From: Falsiruegeria mediterranea M17 | Lineage (GTDB): Bacteria > Pseudomonadota > Alphaproteobacteria > Rhodobacterales > Rhodobacteraceae | Direction: 5' to 3' | DNA length: 64,000 nucleotides | NCBI RefSeq assembly: GCF_900302455.1 | Contig: NZ_ONZG01000013.1 | Coordinates: forward strand, 124,001 to 188,000 | Shown: in pieces, positions 9,991 to 18,923 of the stretch | Position numbering within the stretch: position 1 is the first letter of the stretch | Layout: each line of letters opens with the position of its first letter | Notes under the pieces: generated by a model | Database searches by the model: none | What the model was told of the DNA's origin: nothing | What the model saw: the letters and a program-made list of their open reading frames with translations, nothing else | Translations under genes and position numbers: made by a program

Positions 9991-11244
9991 CTAGTGCAGG
10001 TTGTGTTGAGAGCCCTTGCTCTCTTCGTCGATGATGCCCCGCCCGGTGCGGAAGCGATCCAGCTGATAGCGCGTGGCGTTCTCGTGATAGCGATCCGTCG
10101 CGATCAGATGGGCAAACACATTGCCCGAACCCGGCACCGCCTTGAACCCGCCGTAGTTCCAGCCACAATTCAGATAGAGCCCGTCGATATGGGTCCGGTC
10201 GATGATGGGTGAGCCATCGGGCGACATGTCCATGATCCCACCCCAGCTGCGCAGCATCTTGGCTTTGCCGATCATCGGCATCAACGCCATGCCCGCCTCC
10301 ATCACATGTTCGGCCGTCGGCAGGTTGCCGCGCGCCGCGTAAGAGGCGTAATAGTCCAGATCGCCGCCAAAGACCAAACCGCCCTTGTCCGACTGACTGA
10401 TATAGAAATGGCCCATGCCGAAGGTGACGACATTGTCGATCACCGGCTTCAGGCCTTCGGTGACAAAGGCCTGCAACACGTGGCTTTCGATGGGTAAGGT
10501 CATGCCCGCCATCGCCGCCACCTGGCTAGAACGGCCAGCGACGACCATCGCAACCTTCTTGGCCCGGATTGGCCCGCGCGAGGTTTGCACGCCTTTGACC
10601 TTGCCGCTCTCAATATCGATGCCGGTCACTTCGCAGTTCTGCAACAGATCGACGCCGCGCTGGTCTGCGCCGCGCGCAAAGCCCCACGCCACCGCATCGT
10701 GGCGGGCCGTACCGCCGCGTGGATGATAAAGCCCGCCATAGATCGGGAAGCGACCGTTGTCGAAATCCAAATACGGCAGCATCCCGCGCAGCTCGTCGCG
10801 CCCCAGCAGGATCGCGTCGTCGCCCTGGCTGAGCATCATGTTGCCCTGCCGCGCCCGCGCGTCGCGCTGACCATCGGAATGGAACAGGTTGATGATGCCG
10901 CGCTGCGAATGCATCACATTATAGTTCAGGTCTTCTTCCAGCCCTTCCCACAGCTTCAGCGAGTGCGAGTAGAACTCGGAGTTGCCTTGGAGGAAGTAGT
11001 TGGCGCGAATGATTGTCGTGTTCCGGCCCACGTTGCCGCCGCCGATATAGCCCTTTTCCAGCACCGCAATGTTGGTCAACCCGTGTTCCTTGGCCAGGTA
11101 ATAGGCCGTTGCCAGCCCGTGACCGCCGCCACCGATGATGACGATGTCATATTCCGCCTTGGGTTCGGGATCGCGCCAATGGGGTTTCCAGCCCTTGTTG
11201 CCGGTCAACCCTTCCTTGAGAACGCGAAGGCCTGAAAAACGCAT
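9991..11244 (-). CDS. soxB: Sarcosine oxidase beta subunit SoxB
   Basis: The 417-residue beta subunit oxidises sarcosine with a covalent flavin. I start at the ATG at 11244 (MRFSGLRVLKEGLTG), preceded by a strong AGGAGG 8 nt upstream. A longer in-frame reading to 11364 adds 40 residues not expected in the family. The FAD motif is YDIVIIGGGGHGLATAYYLAKE near residue 32. The PRGGTARHDAVAWGFARGA segment near 180 is the conserved substrate and flavin region. It is the first gene of soxBDAG. Confidence 0.96.
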   Translation of the reverse strand: MRFSGLRVLKEGLTGNKGWKPHWRDPEPKAEYDIVIIGGGGHGLATAYYLAKEHGLTNIAVLEKGYIGGGNVGRNTTIIRANYFLQGNSEFYSHSLKLWEGLEEDLNYNVMHSQRGIINLFHSDGQRDARARQGNMMLSQGDDAILLGRDELRGMLPYLDFDNGRFPIYGGLYHPRGGTARHDAVAWGFARGADQRGVDLLQNCEVTGIDIESGKVKGVQTSRGPIRAKKVAMVVAGRSSQVAAMAGMTLPIESHVLQAFVTEGLKPVIDNVVTFGMGHFYISQSDKGGLVFGGDLDYYASYAARGNLPTAEHVMEAGMALMPMIGKAKMLRSWGGIMDMSPDGSPIIDRTHIDGLYLNCGWNYGGFKAVPGSGNVFAHLIATDRYHENATRYQLDRFRTGRGIIDEESKGSQHNLH

Positions 11245-11385
11245 GATCTGCTTCCTCCTGTCGGGCCGGAATGCGCCCGTCGGGACAGATGTATCAATCT
11301 GCCCCCGGATCACCATATCGCTTTTCGACAAAAACATGTCAGACTGCGACCGGATCTGTCGCAAAGACGTCTTGGGGTGGTCGTC

Positions 11386-12285
11386 TCAGAAACGAATGCG
11401 CGCCGCAAACCCTACGATCGGAGCTGTATCGTAATCCTGACGGCTGATCTGGGCGCCGGTTGAGGAATCCAACGTCAAACGCCCATCGAACTCTGCTCCG
11501 ACAAACGCGCTGACGCGCACGCCCGGGTTGGGCGCATAATCCACCGACAACGCCACGGGAATGCTTTGATCCTCTCCCACGCCACCGGGGGCAAGGCCCG
11601 TGTTGTCCAACCGAAACCGTACACGCTCGGACCGCGCACCCAGCGAAAAACTCAGGGTCTCAGTGTGCTGATAACTCAGGATCACGCCTGGGCCCTGCGT
11701 CGCACCTAGCCCCGTTCCGGTGCTCAGGTTCCATCGCGGCGCGATGTCCCAATCCACCAGAAGCGCGGGAAAGACCTCGGTACCGTCCGTACCCAATTCG
11801 GAGAATGCGCCAAACGCGGGTCCGATCCGTAAGTTCGGGTTCACCTGCCAGATGATACCGGCGAAGACACCATAAGTACGCCCGTCAGAAGAAGACGCAC
11901 CATCCTCATAGTCCCATCGAACCTGAGGTGAGATGAAAACCGACGCGCTTTCCCCCACCGAAAACCGCACTGGCGCCGTGATCCGCACGTCGCGAATACG
12001 ATCCCACGGTTGATTGCCAGCCAGGCTGAAATCATAGGAAAACTGGCCATAGCTCAAAAACAAACCGGCCGACGCACCGCTGTCAAAACGGTAGAGAGCC
12101 CCAGTGCGCAAGAAAGCCCGCTCGGCGCTGAACTCTCCTCCGCCGCTTAGGCCAGCGTTGCCCTGATAGACGGCCAACCCGTCAAACTGCCATGCCCACC
12201 CCAAGCGCTGCTGGGCCTCGGCCTCAGCCGAATTCAAAAGCATGACACTGCTGCTCATGGCAATCAAACGCATCATCGGGGACAT
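11386..12285 (-). CDS. Outer-membrane beta-barrel-like protein
   Basis: The 299-residue product has an N-terminal signal sequence (MMRLIAMSSSVMLLNSAEAEA) and then alternating beta strands rich in aromatic and glycine residues (AGLFLSYGQFSYDFSLAG, SASVFISPQVRWDYEDG, RTYGVFAGIIWQVNPNLRIG). It ends in RIRF, with a terminal aromatic residue as in BAM-assembled outer-membrane proteins. I infer an outer-membrane barrel. The specific family and substrate are unknown. It is downstream of gdhA behind a terminator, so it is likely transcribed on its own. Confidence 0.75.
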   Translation of the reverse strand: MSPMMRLIAMSSSVMLLNSAEAEAQQRLGWAWQFDGLAVYQGNAGLSGGGEFSAERAFLRTGALYRFDSGASAGLFLSYGQFSYDFSLAGNQPWDRIRDVRITAPVRFSVGESASVFISPQVRWDYEDGASSSDGRTYGVFAGIIWQVNPNLRIGPAFGAFSELGTDGTEVFPALLVDWDIAPRWNLSTGTGLGATQGPGVILSYQHTETLSFSLGARSERVRFRLDNTGLAPGGVGEDQSIPVALSVDYAPNPGVRVSAFVGAEFDGRLTLDSSTGAQISRQDYDTAPIVGFAARIRF

Positions 12286-12393
12286 TGGCTGCTCCTTCGA
12301 ATGTCTCGCATTTGGACAATAGAGCTTTGCCGTCTCTATCCCACCTCAAATGAGCTGGTTCCAAGAAAAACGGTGTGTTCTTCTTCACATCGC

Positions 12394-12422
12394 AAAAAAA
12401 CGGCGCGCGAAATTGCGCACCG
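12394..12422 (-). terminator. Rho-independent terminator after the glutamate dehydrogenase gene
   Basis: On the minus strand CGGTGCGC and GCGCGCCG form an 8-bp GC-rich stem (one G-U pair) with a 6-nt loop, followed at once by seven T. It lies 23 bp past the stop of the 12445-13881 gene. Confidence 0.88.
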
Positions 12423-12444
12423 CTTTGTTTCGTCCTGCCAGGGC

Positions 12445-13881
12445 TTACAGACCCTTGGCGCGATAGCTGGCCGCAACCTTGTTGATCGACACCAGGTAGG
12501 CCGCTGTGCGCAGATCCTCGACATCGGCGCGGTCATGCCAGATCTCGCGCATCGACTGATACGCAATCCTCATCGTGTCATCCAACCCCGAGCGGACAAG
12601 CTCCAACTCATCGGCGCCGCGCAGGTACTTTTGCTTGAATTCGGGCGTCATTGACCAGGCATCACCGAGATAGCGATCCAAGCGTTCCAGCTCGTCAATC
12701 ACCAGTTGGTGCCGTGCCTCTTCCTGACGACGCTGCATCCGACCAAAGCGGATGTGGCTGAGGTTCTTGACCCATTCGAAATAGGACACGGTCACACCGC
12801 CCGCGTTGGCATACATGTCAGGGATAATCACGCAGCCCTTCTTGCGCAGGATCTCATCCGCGCCAGCCGTCACGGGGCCGTTCGCAGCCTCGATGATCAG
12901 AGGCGCCTTTATGTTGGCCGCGTTGCCAAGGTGGATCACACCCTCAAGCGCCGCCGGGATCAGGATATCGCAGTCCTCTTCCATCACGGCGCCACCCTCG
13001 GCGGTATGGGTCGCATCCGGATATCCGGTCACACCGCCATGCTTGACGATCCAGTTGCGCACGCCTTCGACGTCCAAGCCATCAGGATTGTACAGCGCCC
13101 CGTCACGTTCGATGATACCAACAATTTTCGAGCCGTCCTCTTCCTGCAGAAACTTGGCGGCGTGATAGCCCACGTTGCCCAGACCCTGCACGATCACACG
13201 TTTACCATCGAGCGAGCCGCTGAGACCTGCCTTGGCCACATCACGCGGATCACGGAAGAACTCGCGCAGCGCATATTGCACCCCGCGGCCTGTCGCCTCG
13301 ACCCGGCCCGAGATCCCACCTGCATTCAGCGGCTTACCCGTGACGCAGGCACGTGCGTTGATGTCGGTGGTGTTCATGCGGGCATATTGGTCCGCAATCC
13401 AGGCCATCTCACGCTCGCCGGTGCCCATGTCCGGGGCGGGAACGTTCTGAGACGGGTGGATCAGGTCACGCTTGGCCAGTTCATAGGCAAAGCGGCGGGT
13501 GATCTGCTCCAACTCATGTTCGTCGTATTGACGCGGGTCGATGCACAGACCGCCCTTGGACCCGCCAAATGGCGCCTCGACCAGCGCGCACTTATAGGTC
13601 ATCAAAGCTGCAAGCGCTTCAACCTCGTCCTGGTTTACCGAAGGTGCAAAGCGAATACCGCCCTTGACCGGCTCCATATGTTCCGAATGTACTGAACGGT
13701 AGCCTACAAAGGTCTGTATCTGTCCGCGCAATCGTACACCGAACCGAACCGTGTAGGTCGCATTGCAAACCCGAATCTTTTCTTCCAACCCGGGCGGCAG
13801 GTCCATCAAGGCCACAGCCCTGTTGAACATCAAATCTACGCTCTCACGAAAACTGGGCTCATTTGTACGGGTCATACTCAC
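12445..13881 (-). CDS. gdhA: Glu/Leu/Phe/Val-family dehydrogenase, probably glutamate dehydrogenase
   Basis: The 478-residue enzyme should interconvert glutamate and 2-oxoglutarate plus ammonia. The dimerisation and active-site lysine block is visible (VKGGIRFAPSVNQDEVEALA, then APFGGSKGG), then PAPDMGTGEREMAWI. The nucleotide-binding segment is VIVQGLGNVGYHAAKFLQEE followed by an acidic residue (GIIERDG), which points to NAD preference. The C terminus carries AANGPVTAGADEIL. The length fits the roughly 470-residue NAD-type enzymes of alphaproteobacteria. Leucine or phenylalanine dehydrogenase activity is less likely but not excluded. Confidence 0.9.
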   Translation of the reverse strand: MSMTRTNEPSFRESVDLMFNRAVALMDLPPGLEEKIRVCNATYTVRFGVRLRGQIQTFVGYRSVHSEHMEPVKGGIRFAPSVNQDEVEALAALMTYKCALVEAPFGGSKGGLCIDPRQYDEHELEQITRRFAYELAKRDLIHPSQNVPAPDMGTGEREMAWIADQYARMNTTDINARACVTGKPLNAGGISGRVEATGRGVQYALREFFRDPRDVAKAGLSGSLDGKRVIVQGLGNVGYHAAKFLQEEDGSKIVGIIERDGALYNPDGLDVEGVRNWIVKHGGVTGYPDATHTAEGGAVMEEDCDILIPAALEGVIHLGNAANIKAPLIIEAANGPVTAGADEILRKKGCVIIPDMYANAGGVTVSYFEWVKNLSHIRFGRMQRRQEEARHQLVIDELERLDRYLGDAWSMTPEFKQKYLRGADELELVRSGLDDTMRIAYQSMREIWHDRADVEDLRTAAYLVSINKVAASYRAKGL

Positions 13882-14038
13882 AATACTTCCTCCATGACCT
13901 TATGCGACTCGCTCTGGGATGAGTTGTCGCAGCGACAGTATGACCGTTCAATTAATAAGTGCGACATTTTTAATCACTTGCAAAACGATGGACTCGCGGT
14001 AAGGGGCGAATCAAGCCCCCTCTGCACAGGCTCCAGCA

Positions 14039-14059
14039 TTGTTTCAAACATGGAAACAA
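14039..14059. promoter_or_regulatory. Perfect inverted repeat TTGTTTC-N7-GAAACAA, possible operator
   Basis: TTGTTTC at 14039-14045 and GAAACAA at 14053-14059 are perfect 7-bp arms separated by 7 nt. They lie in the 333-bp divergent gap between gdhA (minus) and the Tad-like genes (plus). The spacing suits a dimeric regulator. I do not recognise the cognate protein. The rest of the gap (13882-14214) is AT-richer than the flanks and shows no gene. Confidence 0.45.
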
Positions 14060-14214
14060 CGCCTTCCGACCTGAGCCAAATGTCTCAATCTATGCCTTAA
14101 TATCCTTTGTTTGGAACATATTGCGCCCCAATTTAGCCATCATCTCACGGCAAAAACATTCAGTGGAAGTTTGTCTTCAGTGAGCACGTCAAGCCCTGGA
14201 GAGAGAGGTGAGTC

Positions 14215-15912
14215 ATGTACATTGACGGTGAAAAAAAGACCGGGTCAATCGCTGCCGTGGGTCGAAATCTGTCTCGTCGAGCACAGAATTTTGCATCTGA
14301 CGAAAGCGGTCTGATCACGTTCTTTGTGCTGTTCCTGTTTGTCATAATGCTGGCTGTGGGCGGCATCGGAATTGATGTCATGCGCTACGAACGCGATCGG
14401 GCAAGGCTTCAATATACAATGGACCGTGCAGTCTTGGCTGCGGCTGACCTGGACCAATCTCTTGAACCAGAAGCTGTGGTACGCGAGTATCTGCAAAAGG
14501 CGGATCTGCTTCAGTATCTCAACAGTGTGACCGTGACCGAAGGTCTTGGCTTTCGGAACGTGAGAGCAACTGCGGAATCGGAGTTTCCCACTCAGTTCAT
14601 GCACCTGACCGGCGTGGACACCCTGAGCGCACCGGCGGCTAGCACCGCTGAGGAAAGCATCGGTGGTGTTGAAATCTCGCTGGTGCTCGACGTCTCCGGA
14701 TCGATGAATTCGAACAGCCGCCTCTCTAACCTCAAGGTGGCCGCGCACGACTTTGTCGATCAAATGGTCGACAACACCGAAGACGGGAAGCTTTCGATCT
14801 CGATCATCCCCTACGCCACACAGGTGTCGGTTACGGACAACATGATGGACGAATTCAATGTGTCCGGCGAGAACGCTCATTCGAATTGCATCAACTTCCA
14901 GTCGAACGACTTTGATTCAACATCCCTCAATGCGAATGCATCGCGCCCCCGCACCTTGCATTTCGACACTTTCACCAGCGCCGGGTCGAGCCGCAGCGAT
15001 GGCCGCCCCTATGGCGATCTGGTAAAGTTCCCGGTGTGCGAAGCAGATGACCGCCGCGAAATCCTGCCTTTGCAGAAAGACCGGACCACGCTCAAGAATT
15101 TCATCACGGCGTTGACCGCACGCGGCAACACCTCGATCGACGTGGGAATGAAATGGGGCACCGCCCTGCTGGATCACAGCATGAATGGCGTCGTGACCAA
15201 CCTGATCACAGACGGAGACATTCCGAACGACTTTGCCCTGCGTCCGCACCGGTATTCGGATGGCGAAACGCTCAAGGTCATCGTGCTGATGACGGACGGC
15301 CAAAACACCAGTCAGTATTACCTGCGCGATCAGTATCGTCAGGGCAATTCGAACATCTGGTGGAATGCCGAAGAGGAAAAATATTCGGTCTACCGCCCTT
15401 CAACCAATCGGTACTACTGGCCCCACGATAGCTCGTGGCAGGATCACCCCTATGGCAACGGGACCACCACGGAATGGGAATGCACCGGTACGATCTATTA
15501 CGGGAACTGCTACTACGGCAGCTGGGTTCAAGAGACCGTCGAAGAGCCGGGCACGGCCGAGCGCTTGGCCTATCCACAGCTCTGGGAACAGACCTCGCTG
15601 CAATACAATCTCAGCCGTCATTATTATCCTTGGATGAATGACAGCGATGCGCGGGACGAATGGTACTATGGCGTCCGCAGCTATGTTGGATCGAGCACGA
15701 AGGACAACCGCACGCAAGAGATTTGTGATGCCGCCAAGGCCCAGAACGTAATCGTCTATACCATCGGGTTCGAGGCCCCCAGCCGCGGATTGTCGGTCCT
15801 CAAGGCCTGTGCCAGCTCGGACAGTCACTTCTATGATGTGGACGGATTGGAAATTTCGGACGCCTTCGCCTCGATCGCATCGTCGATCCGTAAACTGAGG
15901 CTGACCCAATGA
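14215..15912 (+). CDS. TadG-like pseudopilin/vWA-domain protein
   Basis: The 565-residue protein starts at an ATG after AGAGGTGA. A cytoplasmic leader of about 32 residues ending in SDESGLITFFVLFLFVIMLAVGGIGIDVMRYERDR is a TadE/TadG-type membrane segment with the conserved Glu-like entry region. From about residue 150 a von Willebrand A domain shows the MIDAS DVSGSMNSNS and later VIVLMTDGQN. A Tyr/Trp-rich insertion (residues about 380-480) sits inside the vWA domain. It heads a three-gene run with overlapping or adjacent reading frames. The role is probably in Flp/Tad pilus assembly or surface adhesion. Confidence 0.85.
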   Translation: MYIDGEKKTGSIAAVGRNLSRRAQNFASDESGLITFFVLFLFVIMLAVGGIGIDVMRYERDRARLQYTMDRAVLAAADLDQSLEPEAVVREYLQKADLLQYLNSVTVTEGLGFRNVRATAESEFPTQFMHLTGVDTLSAPAASTAEESIGGVEISLVLDVSGSMNSNSRLSNLKVAAHDFVDQMVDNTEDGKLSISIIPYATQVSVTDNMMDEFNVSGENAHSNCINFQSNDFDSTSLNANASRPRTLHFDTFTSAGSSRSDGRPYGDLVKFPVCEADDRREILPLQKDRTTLKNFITALTARGNTSIDVGMKWGTALLDHSMNGVVTNLITDGDIPNDFALRPHRYSDGETLKVIVLMTDGQNTSQYYLRDQYRQGNSNIWWNAEEEKYSVYRPSTNRYYWPHDSSWQDHPYGNGTTTEWECTGTIYYGNCYYGSWVQETVEEPGTAERLAYPQLWEQTSLQYNLSRHYYPWMNDSDARDEWYYGVRSYVGSSTKDNRTQEICDAAKAQNVIVYTIGFEAPSRGLSVLKACASSDSHFYDVDGLEISDAFASIASSIRKLRLTQ

Positions 15913-16445
15913 TCACACGCATGTTTAGACGGTTCCGCCGGTTTTCGGACGATGAAAAAGGCAATGCGACGCTGGAATTCACCCTGCTGTTCCCCTTACT
16001 CATGGTGGCCTTGTTGTCGGGGGTCGAACTGGCCTTTGTCACGCTCAAACACGCGATGCTGGAACGCGCCGTGGACATGACTGTGCGCGACATCCGCTTG
16101 GGCACCGGGGTCAACTTTCAGCACGACGACCTCAAGACCACGATCTGTGAACGCGCGACCTTTATCCAAAGCTGCGATGCCAACATGAGGCTGGAAATGA
16201 TCCAGGTGAATCCGCGCAGCGCTCTGAATATCGACGCCAGTGCGGACTGCACCGACCGCACCGAAGAAGTCAAACCTGTTCGCACCTTCGTCAACGGCGC
16301 CAGCAACGAACTGATGATCCTGCGCGCTTGCGCCAAGATCGACCCCCTGTTCCCGACCTCGGGTCTGGGCAAGCAGTTGGCGGACAACGCCGAGGGTCAA
16401 TACGCGCTGGTCGCAACAACCGTATTCGTGCAGGAGCCACAGTAA
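15909..16445 (+). CDS. TadE-like pseudopilin
   Basis: The 178-residue protein overlaps the preceding gene by 4 nt (ATGA). Its N terminus RRFSDDEKGNATLEFTLLFPLLMVALLSGVELAFV is the TadE signature: short basic leader, Gly and Glu next to a hydrophobic helix, processed by prepilin peptidase. The remainder is extracytoplasmic with several cysteines (ICERATF, QSCDAN, ADCTDR, RACAKI). Confidence 0.88.
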   Translation: MITRMFRRFRRFSDDEKGNATLEFTLLFPLLMVALLSGVELAFVTLKHAMLERAVDMTVRDIRLGTGVNFQHDDLKTTICERATFIQSCDANMRLEMIQVNPRSALNIDASADCTDRTEEVKPVRTFVNGASNELMILRACAKIDPLFPTSGLGKQLADNAEGQYALVATTVFVQEPQ

Positions 16446-16448
16446 GCC

Positions 16449-17000
16449 ATGTCGCGTTCAATTCTCAAAAACTTCCTCGGACGGTTTTCCCGCGACGAAA
16501 GCGGATCGGTTTCGGTCGAATTTGTCCTGATGTTCCCGCTGCTGTTCTGGGTCATCATGGCCTGCTACACCTACTTTGACGGCTACCGCCAGAGCGCGGC
16601 CAACCTCAAGGCGGCCTTTACCATCAGCGACCTGATCTCGCGGGAAACGGCGGGCATCAACGAGACATATATCGACTCGATGCAGCGCTTGCTGAACCTG
16701 ATGACCCGCAGCCAGTCTGCCACCAAGGTGCGCATTTCGGTTATTCGCTGGGATGAAGAGGATGACCGTTACTACGTCGATTGGTCTCGGGTTCGTGGCT
16801 ATCAGGACGAGTTGACCAATGCCACCATTGGCGACATGGCCGAACGCCTGCCGACAATGCCGGATGAAGAGCGTGTGATCCTGGTGGAAACCAGCAACAC
16901 CTACATTCCGCCTTTCAGGGTTGGGATCAACGAGATGGAAATGGACAACTTCGTCTTCACGCGTCCCCGTTTCACCAACCAGGTGGCTTGGGCGTCCTGA
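16449..17000 (+). CDS. TadE-family pseudopilin
   Basis: The 183-residue protein begins 4 nt after the previous stop. FSRDESGSVSVEFVLMFPLLFWVIMACYTYFDGYRQ is the TadE-type membrane segment, with Glu following the short leader. The C-terminal part is a compact extracytoplasmic domain without cysteines. With the two genes upstream it forms a TadE/TadG set. None of the Tad ATPase, secretin or prepilin peptidase genes is in the window. Confidence 0.87.
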   Translation: MSRSILKNFLGRFSRDESGSVSVEFVLMFPLLFWVIMACYTYFDGYRQSAANLKAAFTISDLISRETAGINETYIDSMQRLLNLMTRSQSATKVRISVIRWDEEDDRYYVDWSRVRGYQDELTNATIGDMAERLPTMPDEERVILVETSNTYIPPFRVGINEMEMDNFVFTRPRFTNQVAWAS

Positions 17001-17043
17001 CGTCAGCTATCCGGGGCGCTGTCCCCTCGCCGCAGCGTCCCCC

Positions 17044-17121
17044 GCCTCGCCAAAGGCGAGGCTCGGCCCAACAGAAGGAGGTGCATCTTTGATGCATCGA
17101 CGACGGGCGGGAGCCCCCGCC
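17044..17121. repeat. Cluster of three perfect hairpins (REP-like intergenic element)
   Basis: Three consecutive stems occur: GCCTCGCC/GGCGAGGC (17044-17051, 17055-17062), TGCATC/GATGCA (17082-17087, 17091-17096) and GGCGGG/CCCGCC (17106-17111, 17116-17121). They lie between convergent genes ending at 17000 and 17169. A bidirectional transcription stop or a dispersed palindromic element are both possible. I cannot tell whether the unit recurs elsewhere in the genome. Confidence 0.5.
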
Positions 17122-17168
17122 TCTCGGATTCACCCCCTCAGATAAAGCGGACCAGACGAACCCCGCGC

Positions 17169-17639
17169 TTAACCCCGTTGCGCAATCATCGCCGAGATCA
17201 TTTCGGCCATGAACTTGCTTTGCGATCCTGGTGTCACGCCTCCGATCCCGATGCGGCGTCCCATGCGCCACCACAGTCCCGGCTGCCAGACGCCAGACGC
17301 AGGCTGGCTGGTGCGCAGCAGAAAGCCGTTCGACGGTTTGAAGGCAAAGACCCCACGATCCAGGCTTTCGATGTCCTCAATGCGGGCAATCACCTGGCCG
17401 TCGGTTGACCGAAGTTCGGTCTCGGTCAGCTCAACCCTTTCGCTCGTCGCCCGCCACATCTTGAGTGCAAGCCACATGGTCGCGCCGCCGACGACGATCA
17501 GAAAGGCTTGCCACCACAGTTCTGGTCCGCCCAGAAGTGCGACATAGAACGACATCAGCGACACGACGGCGATCATGATCACCCCCATCCATCTGCGTGG
17601 GGCCGAGGCCTCGACCACTGCCAATACGTCTTTGTTCAT
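17169..17639 (-). CDS. Small membrane protein of unknown function
   Basis: I use the ATG at 17639 (MNKDVLAVVEASAPRRW) because GGAGG precedes it by 7 nt. An upstream start at 17714 would add 25 residues overlapping the neighbour's promoter region. The 156-residue protein has two membrane helices near residues 18-50 (MGVIMIAVVSLMSFYVALLGG and WWQAFLIVVGGATMWLALKMW) and a C-terminal cytoplasmic domain with LRSTDGQVIARIEDIESLDRG, a pleckstrin-like strand pattern. It is divergent from the dehalogenase-like gene. Confidence 0.8.
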   Translation of the reverse strand: MNKDVLAVVEASAPRRWMGVIMIAVVSLMSFYVALLGGPELWWQAFLIVVGGATMWLALKMWRATSERVELTETELRSTDGQVIARIEDIESLDRGVFAFKPSNGFLLRTSQPASGVWQPGLWWRMGRRIGIGGVTPGSQSKFMAEMISAMIAQRG

Positions 17640-17737
17640 CTGCCCCTCCGTTGACTTGCGGTTCCGGACATAACGCATCCGACGCGCGGGCAACAGGGCC
17701 ATTGCCCTACCCACAAACCGCAGATAGCGTCCGGTTC

Positions 17738-18913
17738 ATGAGCTATCCATCGAACCGCGACACCCCGCAGAAAGCCAATGATGCCGCCGCAGGCATCGAC
17801 GTGACCGACGACTTCGAACGGTTCACGCAGCGCAATGATGTCTTCACCCGCGCAATGTGGGACGACCGCGTCAAATCCAAACACACAAAGAAGTTCTTTG
17901 CCTCCTACCGGATGGAGGCCACGCCACGCCGCGGTGACGGCTTCACACAAAAGGACTTTGCCCTGCGCAATGCCGCCTGGCTGATCTCGGACGTGATGAC
18001 CAACCGTCATGCCGATCAGGGACGGCGCGAGGGGTTTCAAGCCCCGATCAGCAACGACACGCCTGTCGCGCCGATGCAGGTCGAGATTGACGATCCCGCC
18101 AAGATGAGTACCGAGGTCAAGCGCATCGCCACCTTCTTTGGCGCCGACCTTTGTGGTGTGACCGATCTGGACGACCGCTGGCTCTATACCTCACGCGTGG
18201 ACACCCGCGACCTGACCGAGGCCCCACTCGATCTGCCCGAGGGGCTGACCTCGGTCATCGTGCTGGGGCATGAGATGGACAAGGAACTGGTCGCCACCTA
18301 CCCCTCGGCCCTCGCCGGGGCAGCCACGGGGCGCGAATACAGCCACGAGGCCTCGGTGGTGATGCAACTGGCCGCCTACATCCGCAATCTGGGGTATGAG
18401 GCGGTGCCGTCGATGAACGACACCGGGTTGGTCATTCCCTATGCGGTCAAGGCAGGTCTTGGCGAATACGCCCGCAACCAGATGGTGATCACGCCCGAGT
18501 TCGGGCCGCGCCTGCGGTTCTCCAAGATCTTCACCAACCTGCCGCTGAAACATGACACGCCCGAGCCCAAGGGCGTAAAGGCGTTCTGTGACATCTGCAC
18601 CAAATGCGCCGATGCCTGCCCGGTCAAAGCCCTGCCCTATGGGCCGCCCACCACCGACACGGCCAATGTCTCGGCCATCAAGGGTGTGCGAAAGTGGACT
18701 TCGGATGCCGAAAAGTGCTTTTCGTTCTGGGCCAAACTCGCGTCTGACTGCGCGATCTGCATGCGGGTCTGCCCCTTCAACCGGGACTATTCCAAACGAC
18801 GCCACAGGTTGTGGTTGAAGCTGGCGCTGTCCCCCTTGCGCAAACTGGCCCTGCGACTGGCCAAGGATCATGGACAGCGATCTAAACCAGGGGATTGGTG
18901 GGCCGCTCCTTAG
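17738..18913 (+). CDS. Reductive-dehalogenase-like (RdhA family) Fe-S/corrinoid protein, short cytosolic form
   Basis: The 391-residue protein has the RdhA core. The block at residues 201-270 (YSHEASVVMQLAAYIRNLGY, then ITPEFGPRLRFSKIFTNLPL) is characteristic of the family. Two [4Fe-4S] motifs follow: C284-C287-C290-C294P and C327 with C338-C341-C345P. Tyr201, Arg260 and Lys263 keep the spacings I recall for the catalytic pairs Tyr246/Arg305 of PceA and Tyr426/Lys488 of NpRdhA. There is no twin-arginine signal, no membrane anchor gene and no fused reductase domain, so it is neither a respiratory RdhA nor a full catabolic NpRdhA fusion. Epoxyqueuosine reductase (QueG) is a relative, but the motif spacing favours RdhA. 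Start ATG at 17738. The substrate is unknown. Confidence 0.78.
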   Translation: MSYPSNRDTPQKANDAAAGIDVTDDFERFTQRNDVFTRAMWDDRVKSKHTKKFFASYRMEATPRRGDGFTQKDFALRNAAWLISDVMTNRHADQGRREGFQAPISNDTPVAPMQVEIDDPAKMSTEVKRIATFFGADLCGVTDLDDRWLYTSRVDTRDLTEAPLDLPEGLTSVIVLGHEMDKELVATYPSALAGAATGREYSHEASVVMQLAAYIRNLGYEAVPSMNDTGLVIPYAVKAGLGEYARNQMVITPEFGPRLRFSKIFTNLPLKHDTPEPKGVKAFCDICTKCADACPVKALPYGPPTTDTANVSAIKGVRKWTSDAEKCFSFWAKLASDCAICMRVCPFNRDYSKRRHRLWLKLALSPLRKLALRLAKDHGQRSKPGDWWAAP

Positions 18914-18923
18914 GATCAGGCCC

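Noticed and set aside
12706-13695. Plus-strand frame of about 330 codons opposite the glutamate dehydrogenase gene
   Set aside because: Antisense shadow of a well-conserved enzyme.
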